Below, in pieces: positions 14,687 to 23,208 of a DNA stretch of 64,000 bases. Under the pieces are notes generated by a model. The model was given only the letters and a program-made list of their open reading frames with translations, had not been told where the DNA came from and did not search any database. Every line of letters starts with the position of its first letter. Positions within the stretch are counted from its first letter, which is position 1. The stretch covers positions 1-64,000 of the forward strand of contig CBFFZW010000011.1 in the NCBI GenBank assembly GCA_965646445.1, given 5' to 3'. The position numbers and the translations under genes were made by a program. Source of the stretch: UBA11524 sp965646445. Lineage in GTDB: Bacteria; Bacillota; Clostridia; Christensenellales; Aristaeellaceae.

Positions 14687-16219
14687 TTGGAGAACCAATA
14701 CGCCATTGAGATGCTCAACATCACCAAGAGATTCCCCGGCATCATCGCCAACGACAACATCACATTGCAGCTGCGCAAGGGGGAAATCCATGCGCTGCTG
14801 GGAGAGAATGGCGCGGGCAAATCCACGCTGATGAGCGTGCTGTTCGGCCTGTATCAGCCGGAGGAGGGCGTCATCAAGAAGGACGGCCAGGTGGTGTCCA
14901 TCAGGAATCCCAATGACGCCACGGCCCTGGGCATCGGCATGGTGCATCAGCATTTCAAGCTGGTGGAGTGCTTCACCGTGCTGGACAACATCATCATGGG
15001 CGTGGAGCCCACCAACAGGCTGGGCTTCCTGCAAAAGAAAGAGGCCCGCAGGAAGGTGCTGGAGCTCTCGAAGCGCTACGGCCTGCAGGTGGACCCGGAC
15101 GCGAAGATTGAGGACATCACTGTGGGCATGCAGCAGCGCACCGAGATCCTCAAAATGCTCTACCGGGACAATGAAATCCTGATTTTCGACGAGCCCACCG
15201 CCGTGCTGACGCCCCAGGAGATCGACGAATTGATGGCCATCATGCGCAGCCTGGCGGCGGAGGGCAAGTCCATCCTGTTCATCTCCCACAAGCTGGCGGA
15301 GATCATGGCGGTGGCGGATCGCTGCTCCGTGCTGCGCAAGGGCAAATACATCGGCACGGTGGACACCAAGGATACCACCACCGCCGCGCTGTCCGCCATG
15401 ATGGTGGGCCGGGACGTGAACTTCCATGTGGCCAAGGAGCCCAAAACGCCCGGCGACGTTATCCTCAAGGTGGAGAACATGACCGTGGCCTCCAAGGCCC
15501 ACAGAAACAACGCGGTGAAGGGTGTGTCCTTTGAGGTGCGGGCGGGCGAAATCGTTGCCATCGCGGGCATTGACGGCAACGGCCAGACCGAGCTGGTCTA
15601 CGGCCTTACCGGCCTGGAGCCCCTGACGGAGGGCAAGATCACCATGATGGGCAAGGACATCACCAAGTCCTCCATCCGGGAGCGCTCCGTGGGCGGAATG
15701 AGCCACATCCCCGAGGATCGTCACAAGCATGGCCTGGTGCTGGACTACACCCTCGAAGACAACATCGTCCTTCAGCGGTACTTTGAGCCGGAGTTCACCA
15801 GGCACGGCTTCCTTCAGCGCAAGAACATCCGCCGGTACGCCGAGCGGCTGATCGAGCAGTACGACATCCGTTCCGGCCAGGGTCCGGCGACCATGGCCCG
15901 CAGCATGTCCGGCGGCAATCAGCAAAAGGCCATCGTGGCCCGGGAGATCGACCGCGACCCGCGGCTGCTCATCGCCGTCCAGCCCACCCGCGGCCTGGAC
16001 GTGGGCGCCATTGAGTACATTCACCGGCAGATCGTGGCCGAGCGGGACGCCGGCAAGGCGGTGCTGCTGGTTTCCCTCGAATTGGATGAGGTCATGGACG
16101 TATCCGACCGCATCCTGGTGATGTACGAGGGCGAGATTGTGGGCGAGCTGAATCCCAAGGAGACCACGGCGGAAGAGATGGGCCTGTACATGGCAGGTGC
16201 CAAGAGAAGGGAGATGTGA
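14687..16219 (+). CDS. BMP-type nucleoside ABC transporter ATP-binding protein (two ABC domains)
   Basis: 510 residues with two fused nucleotide-binding domains. Domain 1 has Walker A GENGAGKST, Q-loop HQHFKLVE and Walker B LIFDEPTAVLT; its signature is the degenerate VGMQQR typical of this family. Domain 2 starts near residue 265, with a degenerate Walker A GIDGNGQTE, signature SGGNQQK and a PTRGLDVGA end. This is the NupA/YufO/RbsA-like layout. The start is TTG at 14687, eight bases after GGGAGG; the in-frame GTG at 14669 lies upstream of that ribosome site and is rejected. Confidence 0.92.
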   Translation: MENQYAIEMLNITKRFPGIIANDNITLQLRKGEIHALLGENGAGKSTLMSVLFGLYQPEEGVIKKDGQVVSIRNPNDATALGIGMVHQHFKLVECFTVLDNIIMGVEPTNRLGFLQKKEARRKVLELSKRYGLQVDPDAKIEDITVGMQQRTEILKMLYRDNEILIFDEPTAVLTPQEIDELMAIMRSLAAEGKSILFISHKLAEIMAVADRCSVLRKGKYIGTVDTKDTTTAALSAMMVGRDVNFHVAKEPKTPGDVILKVENMTVASKAHRNNAVKGVSFEVRAGEIVAIAGIDGNGQTELVYGLTGLEPLTEGKITMMGKDITKSSIRERSVGGMSHIPEDRHKHGLVLDYTLEDNIVLQRYFEPEFTRHGFLQRKNIRRYAERLIEQYDIRSGQGPATMARSMSGGNQQKAIVAREIDRDPRLLIAVQPTRGLDVGAIEYIHRQIVAERDAGKAVLLVSLELDEVMDVSDRILVMYEGEIVGELNPKETTAEEMGLYMAGAKRREM

Positions 16220-16222
16220 CCC

Positions 16223-17350
16223 ATGGAAGCGAAAAAGCGCACCCCTTTCCTGCGCAATCCTTCGGTGCAGGCGCTGCTGGCGTCGCTGCTGTGCATTCTG
16301 CTGGGGCTGGTGGTCGGCTACATCGCGCTGCTGATTATCAATCCTGCCGGGGCCTGGGGTGCCATCACCGTGATTCTGAAGAACTTCTGGCAGTACAGTT
16401 CCCAGGCGGCGCAGCTGCGCTATCTGGGCAGCACGCTGGTGAAGGCGGCGCCCCTGGCCATGTGCAGCCTGTCGGTGCTGTTCGCCTATAAGGTGGGGCT
16501 GTTCAACATCGGCGCGGCGGGCCAGTATGTGGTGGGCGCGGGAGCGTCGCTGTACTGCGCGCTGGCCTGGCACCTGCCCTGGTATGTGTGCATGCTGGCG
16601 GCGGCGCTGGCCGGGGCGCTGTGGGGTGCCATCTCCGGTGCGCTGAAGGCTTACCGCAACGTCAATGAGGTCATCTCCTGCATCATGCTCAACTGGATCG
16701 GGCTGTATCTGGTCAATACGCTGTTGTCCGCAGTGAAGGATCCTGCCAGCCCCTATACGCTGAAGCTGAACAACGCCAATCCCGCCGCGCTGATTCCCTC
16801 CCTGGGGCTGGGGCAGCTCTTCAGCAAAAACCGCAACGTGACCATCGCCATCCCCTTGGCCATCATCATAGCCGTGGTGATCTGGGTGCTGCTGAACAAG
16901 ACCCGCCTGGGCTATGAGCTCAAGGCCACGGGCCTGAACAAGAACGCGGCCCGGTACAGCGGCATGCGGGAGAAGTACAACACCATCCTGACCATGGCCA
17001 TCGCCGGGGCGCTGGCGGGCCTGGGCGCGGCGATGTTCTTCCTTTCGGGCTTCGAGGAGTGGGCGGTGACCCAGTCCGCCGTGCCGGCCATGGGCTTCAA
17101 CGGCATTGCCGCCGCCTTCCTGGGCGGACTGCATCCCATCGGCGCGCTGTTCTCCTCCTTCTTCATCCAGCACATCACCGCCGGCGGCGCGTACATCGAC
17201 ATGACCATGTATTCCTCCCAGATTTCCGATTTTATCTCCGCGATGATTATCTACCTGTGCGGCTTTGTGCTGTTCTTCAAGCACTTCCTGAACAGATGGC
17301 TGGATCGCCGGGATGAAATGAAGCTGCGGAAGGAGGCTGAGAAGAAATGA
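16223..17350 (+). CDS. BMP-type nucleoside ABC transporter permease, first subunit
   Basis: 375 residues with about nine or ten membrane segments. It has the family blocks SLSVLFAYKVGLFNIGAAGQYVVGA, NVNEVISCIMLNWIGLYLVN and FNGIAAAFLGGLHPIGALFSSFF. It is the larger of the two channel subunits, equivalent to YufP/NupP-type proteins. It begins three bases after the ATPase stop and overlaps the next gene by four bases (ATGA). Confidence 0.9.
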   Translation: MEAKKRTPFLRNPSVQALLASLLCILLGLVVGYIALLIINPAGAWGAITVILKNFWQYSSQAAQLRYLGSTLVKAAPLAMCSLSVLFAYKVGLFNIGAAGQYVVGAGASLYCALAWHLPWYVCMLAAALAGALWGAISGALKAYRNVNEVISCIMLNWIGLYLVNTLLSAVKDPASPYTLKLNNANPAALIPSLGLGQLFSKNRNVTIAIPLAIIIAVVIWVLLNKTRLGYELKATGLNKNAARYSGMREKYNTILTMAIAGALAGLGAAMFFLSGFEEWAVTQSAVPAMGFNGIAAAFLGGLHPIGALFSSFFIQHITAGGAYIDMTMYSSQISDFISAMIIYLCGFVLFFKHFLNRWLDRRDEMKLRKEAEKK

Positions 17351-18288
17351 CGCTGCTGATTCAATACATGCTGCTGTTCGCGGCGGTGCTGCTGCTGGTG
17401 GCGCTGGGCGGCTGCTTCTCCGAGCATTCCGGCGTGATTAACATCGGCCTGGAGGGCATCATGGTGTTCGGTGCGCTGGGCGGCGCGCTGGTAATGAAGT
17501 ACCTGTCGGCGGGCGCCTCCGCGCTGACGGTCATCGCCCTGTCCATATTGGCCTCCATGCTGCTGGGCATGCTGTATTCATTGCTGCTGGCGGTGGCGGC
17601 CATCAACTTCAAGGCGGATCAGACCCTGGTCGGCACGGCCATGAACCTGCTGGGCACGGCGGCGGCCACGGTCATCGTCAAGGCCATCAACACCGCGGAA
17701 AACGCGGCCAACGTGTCCTCGGCCATTCAGTACATCGAGGCCAAGAAGGCCTTCCTGGTGAACATCAACGGCTTTGAGTTCAACTGGTTCATGCTCCTGG
17801 CGGTGATCCTCCTGGCGGTCTCCTATGTGCTGCTGTACAAGACGAAGTTCGGCCTCCGCCTGCAGGCCTGCGGCGAGCATCCCCAGGCGGCGGATTCCGT
17901 GGGCATCAATGTGTATAAGATGCGCTACGTCGGCGTGATGATCTCCGGCATCCTGGGCGGCGTGGGCGGCCTGGTGTACATCACCGCAGGCGTCAGCGAG
18001 TGGAAGTTTGAGAACGGCGTGGCAGGCTTCGGCTTCCTGGCCCTGGCAGTGATGATCTTCGGTCAGTGGAAGCCCCTGCGCATCGCCCTGGCGGCGCTGC
18101 TGTTCGGCTTGTTCCGCTCCCTGAGCAACGTGTACACGGGCTTTGAATTCCTGGCCAGCCTGAACCTGCCGGGCACCGTGTACAACATGCTGCCCTACAT
18201 CATTTCGCTGATTGTGCTGACCTTGACCAGCAAGAAGTCCGCCGCCCCGAAGGCGGAGGGCATTCCCTACGATCAGGGGTCACGGTAA
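17347..18288 (+). CDS. BMP-type nucleoside ABC transporter permease, second subunit
   Basis: 313 residues with about eight membrane segments. Diagnostic blocks are GGCFSEHSGVINIGLEGIMVFGA, NFKADQTLVGTAMNLLG and GVGGLVYITAGVSEWKFENGVAGFGFLALAVMIFGQWKP, matching the YufQ/NupQ-type partner permease. Together with the preceding permease and the double ATPase it makes the complete importer. A strong terminator follows. Confidence 0.9.
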   Translation: MTLLIQYMLLFAAVLLLVALGGCFSEHSGVINIGLEGIMVFGALGGALVMKYLSAGASALTVIALSILASMLLGMLYSLLLAVAAINFKADQTLVGTAMNLLGTAAATVIVKAINTAENAANVSSAIQYIEAKKAFLVNINGFEFNWFMLLAVILLAVSYVLLYKTKFGLRLQACGEHPQAADSVGINVYKMRYVGVMISGILGGVGGLVYITAGVSEWKFENGVAGFGFLALAVMIFGQWKPLRIALAALLFGLFRSLSNVYTGFEFLASLNLPGTVYNMLPYIISLIVLTLTSKKSAAPKAEGIPYDQGSR

Positions 18289-18297
18289 AGCCTTCAT

Positions 18298-18329
18298 TCC
18301 TGCCCCGCTTATCCGGGGCGGGATTTTTT
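18298..18329 (+). terminator. Terminator of the nucleoside ABC operon
   Basis: CCTGCCCCG/CGGGGCGGG stem followed by ATTTTTTG. Confidence 0.88.
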
Positions 18330-18337
18330 GTATGCTG

Positions 18338-18602
18338 AAAAAGGCGAACATTCTGCGGAAAGCCGAACAAAGTCAAGATCGGGGGGACGAAACATCCGCA
18401 CTATTGGAACTGGGAAAATTTGTCCTGCCTGGGGATGAGACGGCAGAAAATGAAGGAATGGAGCGGAAAATGACACCTGAAAGCGGCGAATACGCAGGAA
18501 ATCAGTCAAAAAGGACGGACTGCTGTCGAAAATCGCCGTCCGCTCCCCATATTGGACAAAAGTCAAACAATACAGGAACAAGTCGGAAAAATGTTCGGAA
18601 TA
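18338..18602. promoter_or_regulatory. Intergenic region before purE with PurBox-like motifs
   Basis: No convincing gene is present. Motifs like the Bacillus PurR box (AWWWCCGAACWWT) are seen: GGCGAACATT near 18343-18352 (one mismatch in the core), GCCGAACAAAG near 18362-18372, and, on the minus strand, TATTCCGAACATTTTT near 18587-18602, just ahead of the purE -35. The last is the best match. No PurR gene is in the window, so this is tentative. Confidence 0.3.
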
Positions 18603-18606
18603 TGGC

Positions 18607-18635
18607 TTGACGGCGCTGCCCGCTTATGGTATGAT
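18607..18635 (+). promoter_or_regulatory. Promoter of the purE operon
   Basis: TTGACG (18607-18612) and TATGAT (18630-18635) with a 17-base spacer, giving a leader of about 175 bases before purE. Confidence 0.8.
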
Positions 18636-18641
18636 GGTTCC

Positions 18642-18790
18642 GTTGTCCGAAAGGAGGGAGCGCCGTGCTGGGGCAGTTTCAGTGTTCAATGCTGGGGCAG
18701 GGCGCCGTCTGTATTTCGGGCGGCCATCACCATGGCGGTAACACAAAGAGCGTGGCAGGCGCAACAGGCTTGCCAGGCTCTTTTCTTGTT
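18642..18790 (+). promoter_or_regulatory. Structured purE leader ending in an intrinsic terminator
   Basis: The 11-base motif TGCTGGGGCAG occurs twice (18666-18676 and 18690-18700), enclosed by a GCGCC/GGCGC pairing. Then come a GCCGTCT/GGGCGGC hairpin and a GCCAT-CACC-ATGGC hairpin that share bases, so only one can form fully. Last is a terminator with arms GAGCGTGGCAGGC/GCTTGCCAGGCTC followed by TTTTCTTGTTC. This layout means attenuation, by a riboswitch or by a protein. It does not show the conserved blocks of the purine, ZTP or ykkC/PRPP classes as I know them. Confidence 0.6.
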
Positions 18791-18816
18791 CAGGCACCGT
18801 GGAAAGGAAGGAAAGC

Positions 18817-19302
18817 ATGAAAAAGGTTGCAGTCATCATGGGCAGCGACAGCGATCTGCCCGTGCTCAAGGGGGCCTTTGAGCAGCTGAAAAAGCTGGAT
18901 ATTCCCTTTGAGGCCCATGTTTATTCCGCGCACCGCACGCCCGTGGAGGCGGCGGCGTTCGCCAAGGCGGCCCGGGAAAACGGCTTCGGCGTGGTGATCG
19001 CCGCCGCGGGCAAGGCCGCGCACCTGGCGGGGGCCATCGCGGCGCAGACGACCCTGCCGGTGATCGGCATCCCGGTGAAATCCTCGACCCTGGACGGCCT
19101 GGACGCCCTGCTGTCCACCGTGCAGATGCCCAGCGGCATGCCCGTGGCCACCGTGGCCATTGACGGCGCGGCCAACGCAGCGCTGCTGGCGGCCCAGATC
19201 CTCGCCGTGGAAGACGCGGCCCTGGCCGAAAGGCTGAACGCCCTGCGCCAGGCGCAGCACGACGCCGTGCTGGCCAAGGACGCGGCGCTGGCCATTGACT
19301 GA
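18817..19302 (+). CDS. purE: N5-carboxyaminoimidazole ribonucleotide mutase / AIR carboxylase PurE
   Basis: 161 residues. It has VAVIMGSDSDLPVL, YSAHRTP and AAAGKAAHLAGAIAA, then IPVKSSTLDGLDALLSTVQMPSGMPVATVAI and NAALLAAQIL, the whole PurE fold. PurE moves the carboxyl group that gives CAIR. By overall pattern it resembles class I enzymes, which need PurK, but no purK is in the window. The loop usually AGGAAH reads AGKAAH here. AAGGAAGG supports the start at 18817. It opens the purine operon behind a regulated leader. Confidence 0.94.
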   Translation: MKKVAVIMGSDSDLPVLKGAFEQLKKLDIPFEAHVYSAHRTPVEAAAFAKAARENGFGVVIAAAGKAAHLAGAIAAQTTLPVIGIPVKSSTLDGLDALLSTVQMPSGMPVATVAIDGAANAALLAAQILAVEDAALAERLNALRQAQHDAVLAKDAALAID

Positions 19303-19358
19303 ACCTGTACCCCTTATCCCTTGATGAAAGCGAACGATAACGAAGGAGGAACATTTCC

Positions 19359-20069
19359 ATGAAGAAGCTGCAGCAGCTCTATGAAGGCAAGGCCAAGAAG
19401 GTTTTCGCGACGGATGATCCCGGCGTGGTGCTGGTGGACTACAAGGACGACGCCACCGCCTTCAACGGGCTGAAGAAGGGCACCATCCTGGGCAAGGGCG
19501 TCATCAACAACCGCGTGACCAATTTCCTGATGCAGATGCTGGAAAAGAACGGCATCCCCACCCACTATATCGAGGAGATTTCCGACCGGGAGACCCTGGT
19601 GAAGAAGGTCACCATCGTGCCCCTGGAGGTGATCGTGCGCAACATCGCCGCCGGCAGCCTGAGCAAGCGCCTGGGCCTGCCTGAGGGCACCAAGCTGAAG
19701 AAGACCGTCCTGGAATACTGCTACAAGGACGACGAGCTGGGCGACCCCATGGTGAACGAGTACCACATCATGGCCATGGACTGGGTCAGCAAGCCCACGC
19801 TGGACAAGATTGCCGAGTACGCCCTCAAGATCAACAGCCTGCTGACGGCCTTCCTGGCCCAGAGCGACATCGAGCTGATCGACTTCAAGCTGGAATTCGG
19901 CATGACGATGGACGGCACGCTGGTGCTGGCGGATGAGATCAGCCCCGACACCTGCCGCTTCTGGGACAGCAAGACCCACGAAAAGCTGGACAAGGATCGT
20001 TTCCGCAGGGACATGGGCGGCGTGGAGGATGCCTATCAGGAGATCCTCAAGCGCCTGATGGGAGAGTAA
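19359..20069 (+). CDS. purC: Phosphoribosylaminoimidazole-succinocarboxamide synthase (SAICAR synthetase)
   Basis: 236 residues. It has the N-terminal LYEGKAKKVF motif, VLVDYKDDATAFNG, NRVTNFLMQMLEKNGIPTHYIE, the VRNIAAGSLSKRLGLPEG segment and the C-terminal LEFGMTMDGTLVLADEISPDTCRFWD, all marks of PurC. It couples CAIR to aspartate with ATP. GGAGGA lies eight bases before the ATG, and the gene ends two bases before purF, so the two are tightly linked. Confidence 0.96.
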   Translation: MKKLQQLYEGKAKKVFATDDPGVVLVDYKDDATAFNGLKKGTILGKGVINNRVTNFLMQMLEKNGIPTHYIEEISDRETLVKKVTIVPLEVIVRNIAAGSLSKRLGLPEGTKLKKTVLEYCYKDDELGDPMVNEYHIMAMDWVSKPTLDKIAEYALKINSLLTAFLAQSDIELIDFKLEFGMTMDGTLVLADEISPDTCRFWDSKTHEKLDKDRFRRDMGGVEDAYQEILKRLMGE

Positions 20070-20071
20070 GC

Positions 20072-21535
20072 ATGGAAGATTATACGATGGCGGACTGGGA
20101 TGACCTGCCCTTTGACAAGCTCCATGAGGAGTGCGGCGTCTTCGGCATTTACCACAGGGGCGAGGCGGACAACCTGGCCTCCGACGTGTATCACGCGCTG
20201 TATGCCCTTCAGCACCGGGGTCAGGAGAGCTGCGGCATTGCCGTCAACCGGGACGGCGTCATCACCTGCCACAAGGACGTGGGCCTGGTGAACGATGTCT
20301 TCAGCGCGGATGTGCTGGGCAAGATGAACAGAGGCCAGCTGGCCGTGGGCCATTGCCGCTATGCCACCACCGGCACCCTCAACCGCAACAACGCCCAGCC
20401 CATGCTGGTCAATCACCGCAAGGGCACCATGGCCCTGTGCCATAACGGCAACCTGACCAACGCCTTCCAGCTGCGGGAGGGCCTGGAGGAGCAGGGCGCC
20501 ATCTTCCACACCACCTCGGATACGGAGGTTATCGCCTACATCATCACCCAGCAGCGGCTGAAGTGCGCTTCCATCGAGGAGGCGGTGCTGGCGGCCATGG
20601 GTCAGCTGGAAGGCGCCTATTCCCTGGTGATGATGAGCTCCACCAAACTTATTGCCGCCCGGGATCCCCACGGCTTCCGCCCGCTGTGCATGGGTCATAT
20701 TGGCGAGGACGTGGTGTTCGCCTCGGAATCCTGCGCGCTGGATGCCGTGGGCGCCACCTTCGACCGGGACATCGAGGCCGGCGAGGTGGTGGTGGTCAGC
20801 CCGGAGGGCGTCAAGTCCTACAAGCTGGAAAACGCCAGGCATGACGGCATGTGTGTCTTCGAGTACATCTATTTCGCGCGGCCCGACAGCGTGGTGGACG
20901 GCAGCTCCGTCCACGAGGCTAGGGTGCGCGCCGGTTCCTTCCTGGCCCTGGAGCACCCGGTGCAGGCGGATGTGGTTATCGGTGTGCCGGATTCCGGCCT
21001 GGACGCCGCCATCGGCTTTGCCCGGCAGAGCGGCATCCCCTACGGCCTGGGCTTCATCAAGAACAAGTATATCGGCCGCACGTTCATCCAGCCGGAGCAG
21101 AAGCAGCGGCAGAACGCCGTGCGCATCAAGCTCAACGTCATTTCCGAGACGGTGCGGGGCAAGCGGGTGGTCATGGTGGACGATTCCCTGGTGCGCGGCA
21201 CCACCTCGGCCCGCATCGTCAGGCTGCTGCGGGAGGCGGGAGCCACGGAGGTGCATGTGCGCCTGTCGGCGCCGCCCTTTACCCACCCCTGCTTCTTCGG
21301 CACGGATGTGGATTCCACCGACGGCCTGATCGCGGCGAAGCACAGCCATGAGGAGATCTGCCGGATCATCGGCGCGGATTCCATCGGCTTTTTGTCCCTG
21401 GATGCCTGCGACAAGCTGGCCGCCCACAGCCACTGCGGCTTCTGCAAGGGCTGCTTCACGGGGGAATATCCCGTCAGCGTGCCCTGCGAGAAGGCCAAGC
21501 ATCGGTTTGAACAGCCCCTTTTCGGGCGGGAATGA
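20072..21535 (+). CDS. purF: Amidophosphoribosyltransferase
   Basis: 487 residues. The first roughly 20 residues form a propeptide before the catalytic cysteine in EECGVFGIY. The class II glutaminase domain has GHCRYATTG, NGNLTN and SDTEVI, and the phosphoribosyltransferase domain has the PRPP motif VVMVDDSLVRGTTSARI. The late SHCGFCKGCFTG cluster, with earlier Cys residues, fits the iron-sulfur form of PurF known from B. subtilis, which is oxygen sensitive and suits an anaerobe. PurF makes phosphoribosylamine, the committed step, and is usually inhibited by purine nucleotides. Confidence 0.96.
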   Translation: MEDYTMADWDDLPFDKLHEECGVFGIYHRGEADNLASDVYHALYALQHRGQESCGIAVNRDGVITCHKDVGLVNDVFSADVLGKMNRGQLAVGHCRYATTGTLNRNNAQPMLVNHRKGTMALCHNGNLTNAFQLREGLEEQGAIFHTTSDTEVIAYIITQQRLKCASIEEAVLAAMGQLEGAYSLVMMSSTKLIAARDPHGFRPLCMGHIGEDVVFASESCALDAVGATFDRDIEAGEVVVVSPEGVKSYKLENARHDGMCVFEYIYFARPDSVVDGSSVHEARVRAGSFLALEHPVQADVVIGVPDSGLDAAIGFARQSGIPYGLGFIKNKYIGRTFIQPEQKQRQNAVRIKLNVISETVRGKRVVMVDDSLVRGTTSARIVRLLREAGATEVHVRLSAPPFTHPCFFGTDVDSTDGLIAAKHSHEEICRIIGADSIGFLSLDACDKLAAHSHCGFCKGCFTGEYPVSVPCEKAKHRFEQPLFGRE

Positions 21536-21560
21536 TCCAACATACGCAAGGAGAAACGAT

Positions 21561-22598
21561 ATGAAGAGCGAGAGCGCAAGCTACAAGGCCGCGGGGGTCG
21601 ACATCACCGCCGGCTACAAGGCCGTGGAGTTAATGAAGCGGCATGTGGCCCGCACCCTCACCTCGGGGGTGGTGGACGGCATCGGCGGCTTCGGCGGACT
21701 GTTTGAGCTGGACGTGAAGGGCATGGAGCGTCCCGTACTGGTCAGCGGTACGGACGGCGTGGGCACCAAGCTGAAAATCGCCATGCTGCTGGACAAGCAT
21801 GATACCATCGGCATTGACTGCGTGGCCATGTGCGTCAACGATGTCATCTGCTGCGGCGCCAAGCCCCTGCTTTTCCTGGATTACATCGCCTGCGGCAAGA
21901 ATGTCCCGGAAAAGATCGCGCAGATTGTGGCCGGCGTGGCGGAGGGCTGCGTTCAGGCGGAATCCGCGCTGGTGGGCGGCGAAACGGCCGAGCATCCCGG
22001 CATGATGCCTAACGATGACTACGACCTGGCGGGCTTCTCCGTGGGCGTGGTGGACAGGAGCCGGATCATCAACCGGGAGACCATGGAACCCGGCGATATG
22101 ATCCTGGCGCTGCCCTCCACGGGCGTGCATTCCAACGGCTTTTCCCTGGTGCGCAAGGTGTTCGGCATCGGCGCGGGCGGCGAGAACCGTGCCTACCCCG
22201 AGCTGGAGCAGCGTCTTTGGGAAACGCTGCTGACCCCCACGAAGATTTACGTCAAGCCGGTGATGGCGCTGCTGAAGGAGATTCAGCCCCGGGCCATCAG
22301 CCATATCACGGGTGGCGGCTTCTATGAGAACATTCCCCGGGCACTGAAGGATGGCTGCTGCGCCAGCATTCGCCGGGCTGATGTGCGGGTGCTGCCCATC
22401 TTCGACATCATTGCCCGGGAGGGCGATATCCCCGAGCGTGACATGTTTAACACCTACAACATGGGCGTAGGCATGACCATAACCGTGGCGAAGGCGGACG
22501 CCGACCGGGCGCTGACCATCCTGCGGGAGAACGGCGAGCCCGGCGCGTACGTCCTGGGCGAGATCGTCGCGGGGGAGAAGGGCGTGACGCTATGGTAA
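21561..22598 (+). CDS. purM: Phosphoribosylformylglycinamidine cyclo-ligase (AIR synthetase)
   Basis: 345 residues, family length. Visible are SYKAAGVDITAGYKAVELMK, GFGGLFEL, SGTDGVGTKLKIA, the glycine-rich ESALVGGETAEHPGMM and ITGGGFYENIPRAL, all typical of PurM. It closes the imidazole ring using ATP. AAGGAG lies before the 21561 start; a longer frame overlapping purF is rejected. Its last seven bases overlap the purN start. Confidence 0.96.
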   Translation: MKSESASYKAAGVDITAGYKAVELMKRHVARTLTSGVVDGIGGFGGLFELDVKGMERPVLVSGTDGVGTKLKIAMLLDKHDTIGIDCVAMCVNDVICCGAKPLLFLDYIACGKNVPEKIAQIVAGVAEGCVQAESALVGGETAEHPGMMPNDDYDLAGFSVGVVDRSRIINRETMEPGDMILALPSTGVHSNGFSLVRKVFGIGAGGENRAYPELEQRLWETLLTPTKIYVKPVMALLKEIQPRAISHITGGGFYENIPRALKDGCCASIRRADVRVLPIFDIIAREGDIPERDMFNTYNMGVGMTITVAKADADRALTILRENGEPGAYVLGEIVAGEKGVTLW

Positions 22599-23203
22599 GG
22601 GCCGCAATCCTGGTATCGGGCGGCGGCACGAACCTGCAGGCCATCATCGACGCCAAGGCCGCGGGGAGGATTCCCTCCGCCGAGCTGGCGCTGGTGATCG
22701 CTTCCACCGCGAAGGCCTACGCCATCCAGCGGGCTGAGGCCGCGGGCATCCCGGCGGTGGTGGTGCGCAAGGACAAGGGCGAACCGGTGGAGGCCTACGG
22801 CGAGCGGCTGCTGGCTGTGCTGCGGGCGCATCACATCGACATGGCGGTGCTGGCGGGCTTCCTGACCATCCTGCCGGAAAACGTGATCCGCGCCTACGAT
22901 CACCGCATCCTGAACATCCATCCCAGCCTGATCCCCTCCTTCTGCGGGGCGGGCTACTATGGGCTGCGCGTCCACGAGGCCGCGCTGGCCAAGGGCGTGA
23001 AGGTGACGGGCGCCACGGTGCATTTTGTCAATGAGATTCCCGACGGCGGCGACATCATCGCGCAAAAGGCGGTGGAGGTGCTGCCCGGGGATACCGCGGA
23101 GGTGCTTCAGCGCCGGGTGATGGAGCAGGCCGAATGGCTGCTGCTGCCCCAGGCGCTGGAGGAGGTCGCGCGGGACTTGCAGGAAAAGCTGTACGGAGGA
23201 TAA
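22592..23203 (+). CDS. purN: Phosphoribosylglycinamide formyltransferase (10-formyl-THF dependent)
   Basis: 203 residues. Key blocks are ILVSGGGTNLQAIIDA (phosphoribosyl site), LAGFLTILPENVI, LNIHPSLIPSF (catalytic Asn-His), and GATVHFVNEIPDGGDIIAQ with the catalytic Asp. It adds the formyl group to GAR. It begins inside the end of purM, implying coupled translation. Confidence 0.95.
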   Translation: MVRAAILVSGGGTNLQAIIDAKAAGRIPSAELALVIASTAKAYAIQRAEAAGIPAVVVRKDKGEPVEAYGERLLAVLRAHHIDMAVLAGFLTILPENVIRAYDHRILNIHPSLIPSFCGAGYYGLRVHEAALAKGVKVTGATVHFVNEIPDGGDIIAQKAVEVLPGDTAEVLQRRVMEQAEWLLLPQALEEVARDLQEKLYGG

Positions 23204-23208
23204 GTGTC

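Noticed and set aside
13379..17284. A 1301-codon open frame on the minus strand
   Set aside because: It is antisense to the nucleoside importer genes and shows the same low-complexity shadow composition with no motif.
16223..18288. The two permeases as ribose/branched-chain amino acid transporters
   Set aside because: They share that superfamily, but the BMP binding protein and the double ATPase in the operon fit nucleoside uptake better.
18332..18610. A 92-codon frame before purE (MLKKANILRK...)
   Set aside because: No ribosome site and no recognisable motif. It begins in the T-run of a terminator and covers the PurBox-like region.
18642..18790. ZTP, purine or ykkC-type riboswitch before purE
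   Set aside because: The expected conserved blocks (for example CCGCCTGGGC for ZTP) are not present, so I record it only as an unassigned leader.
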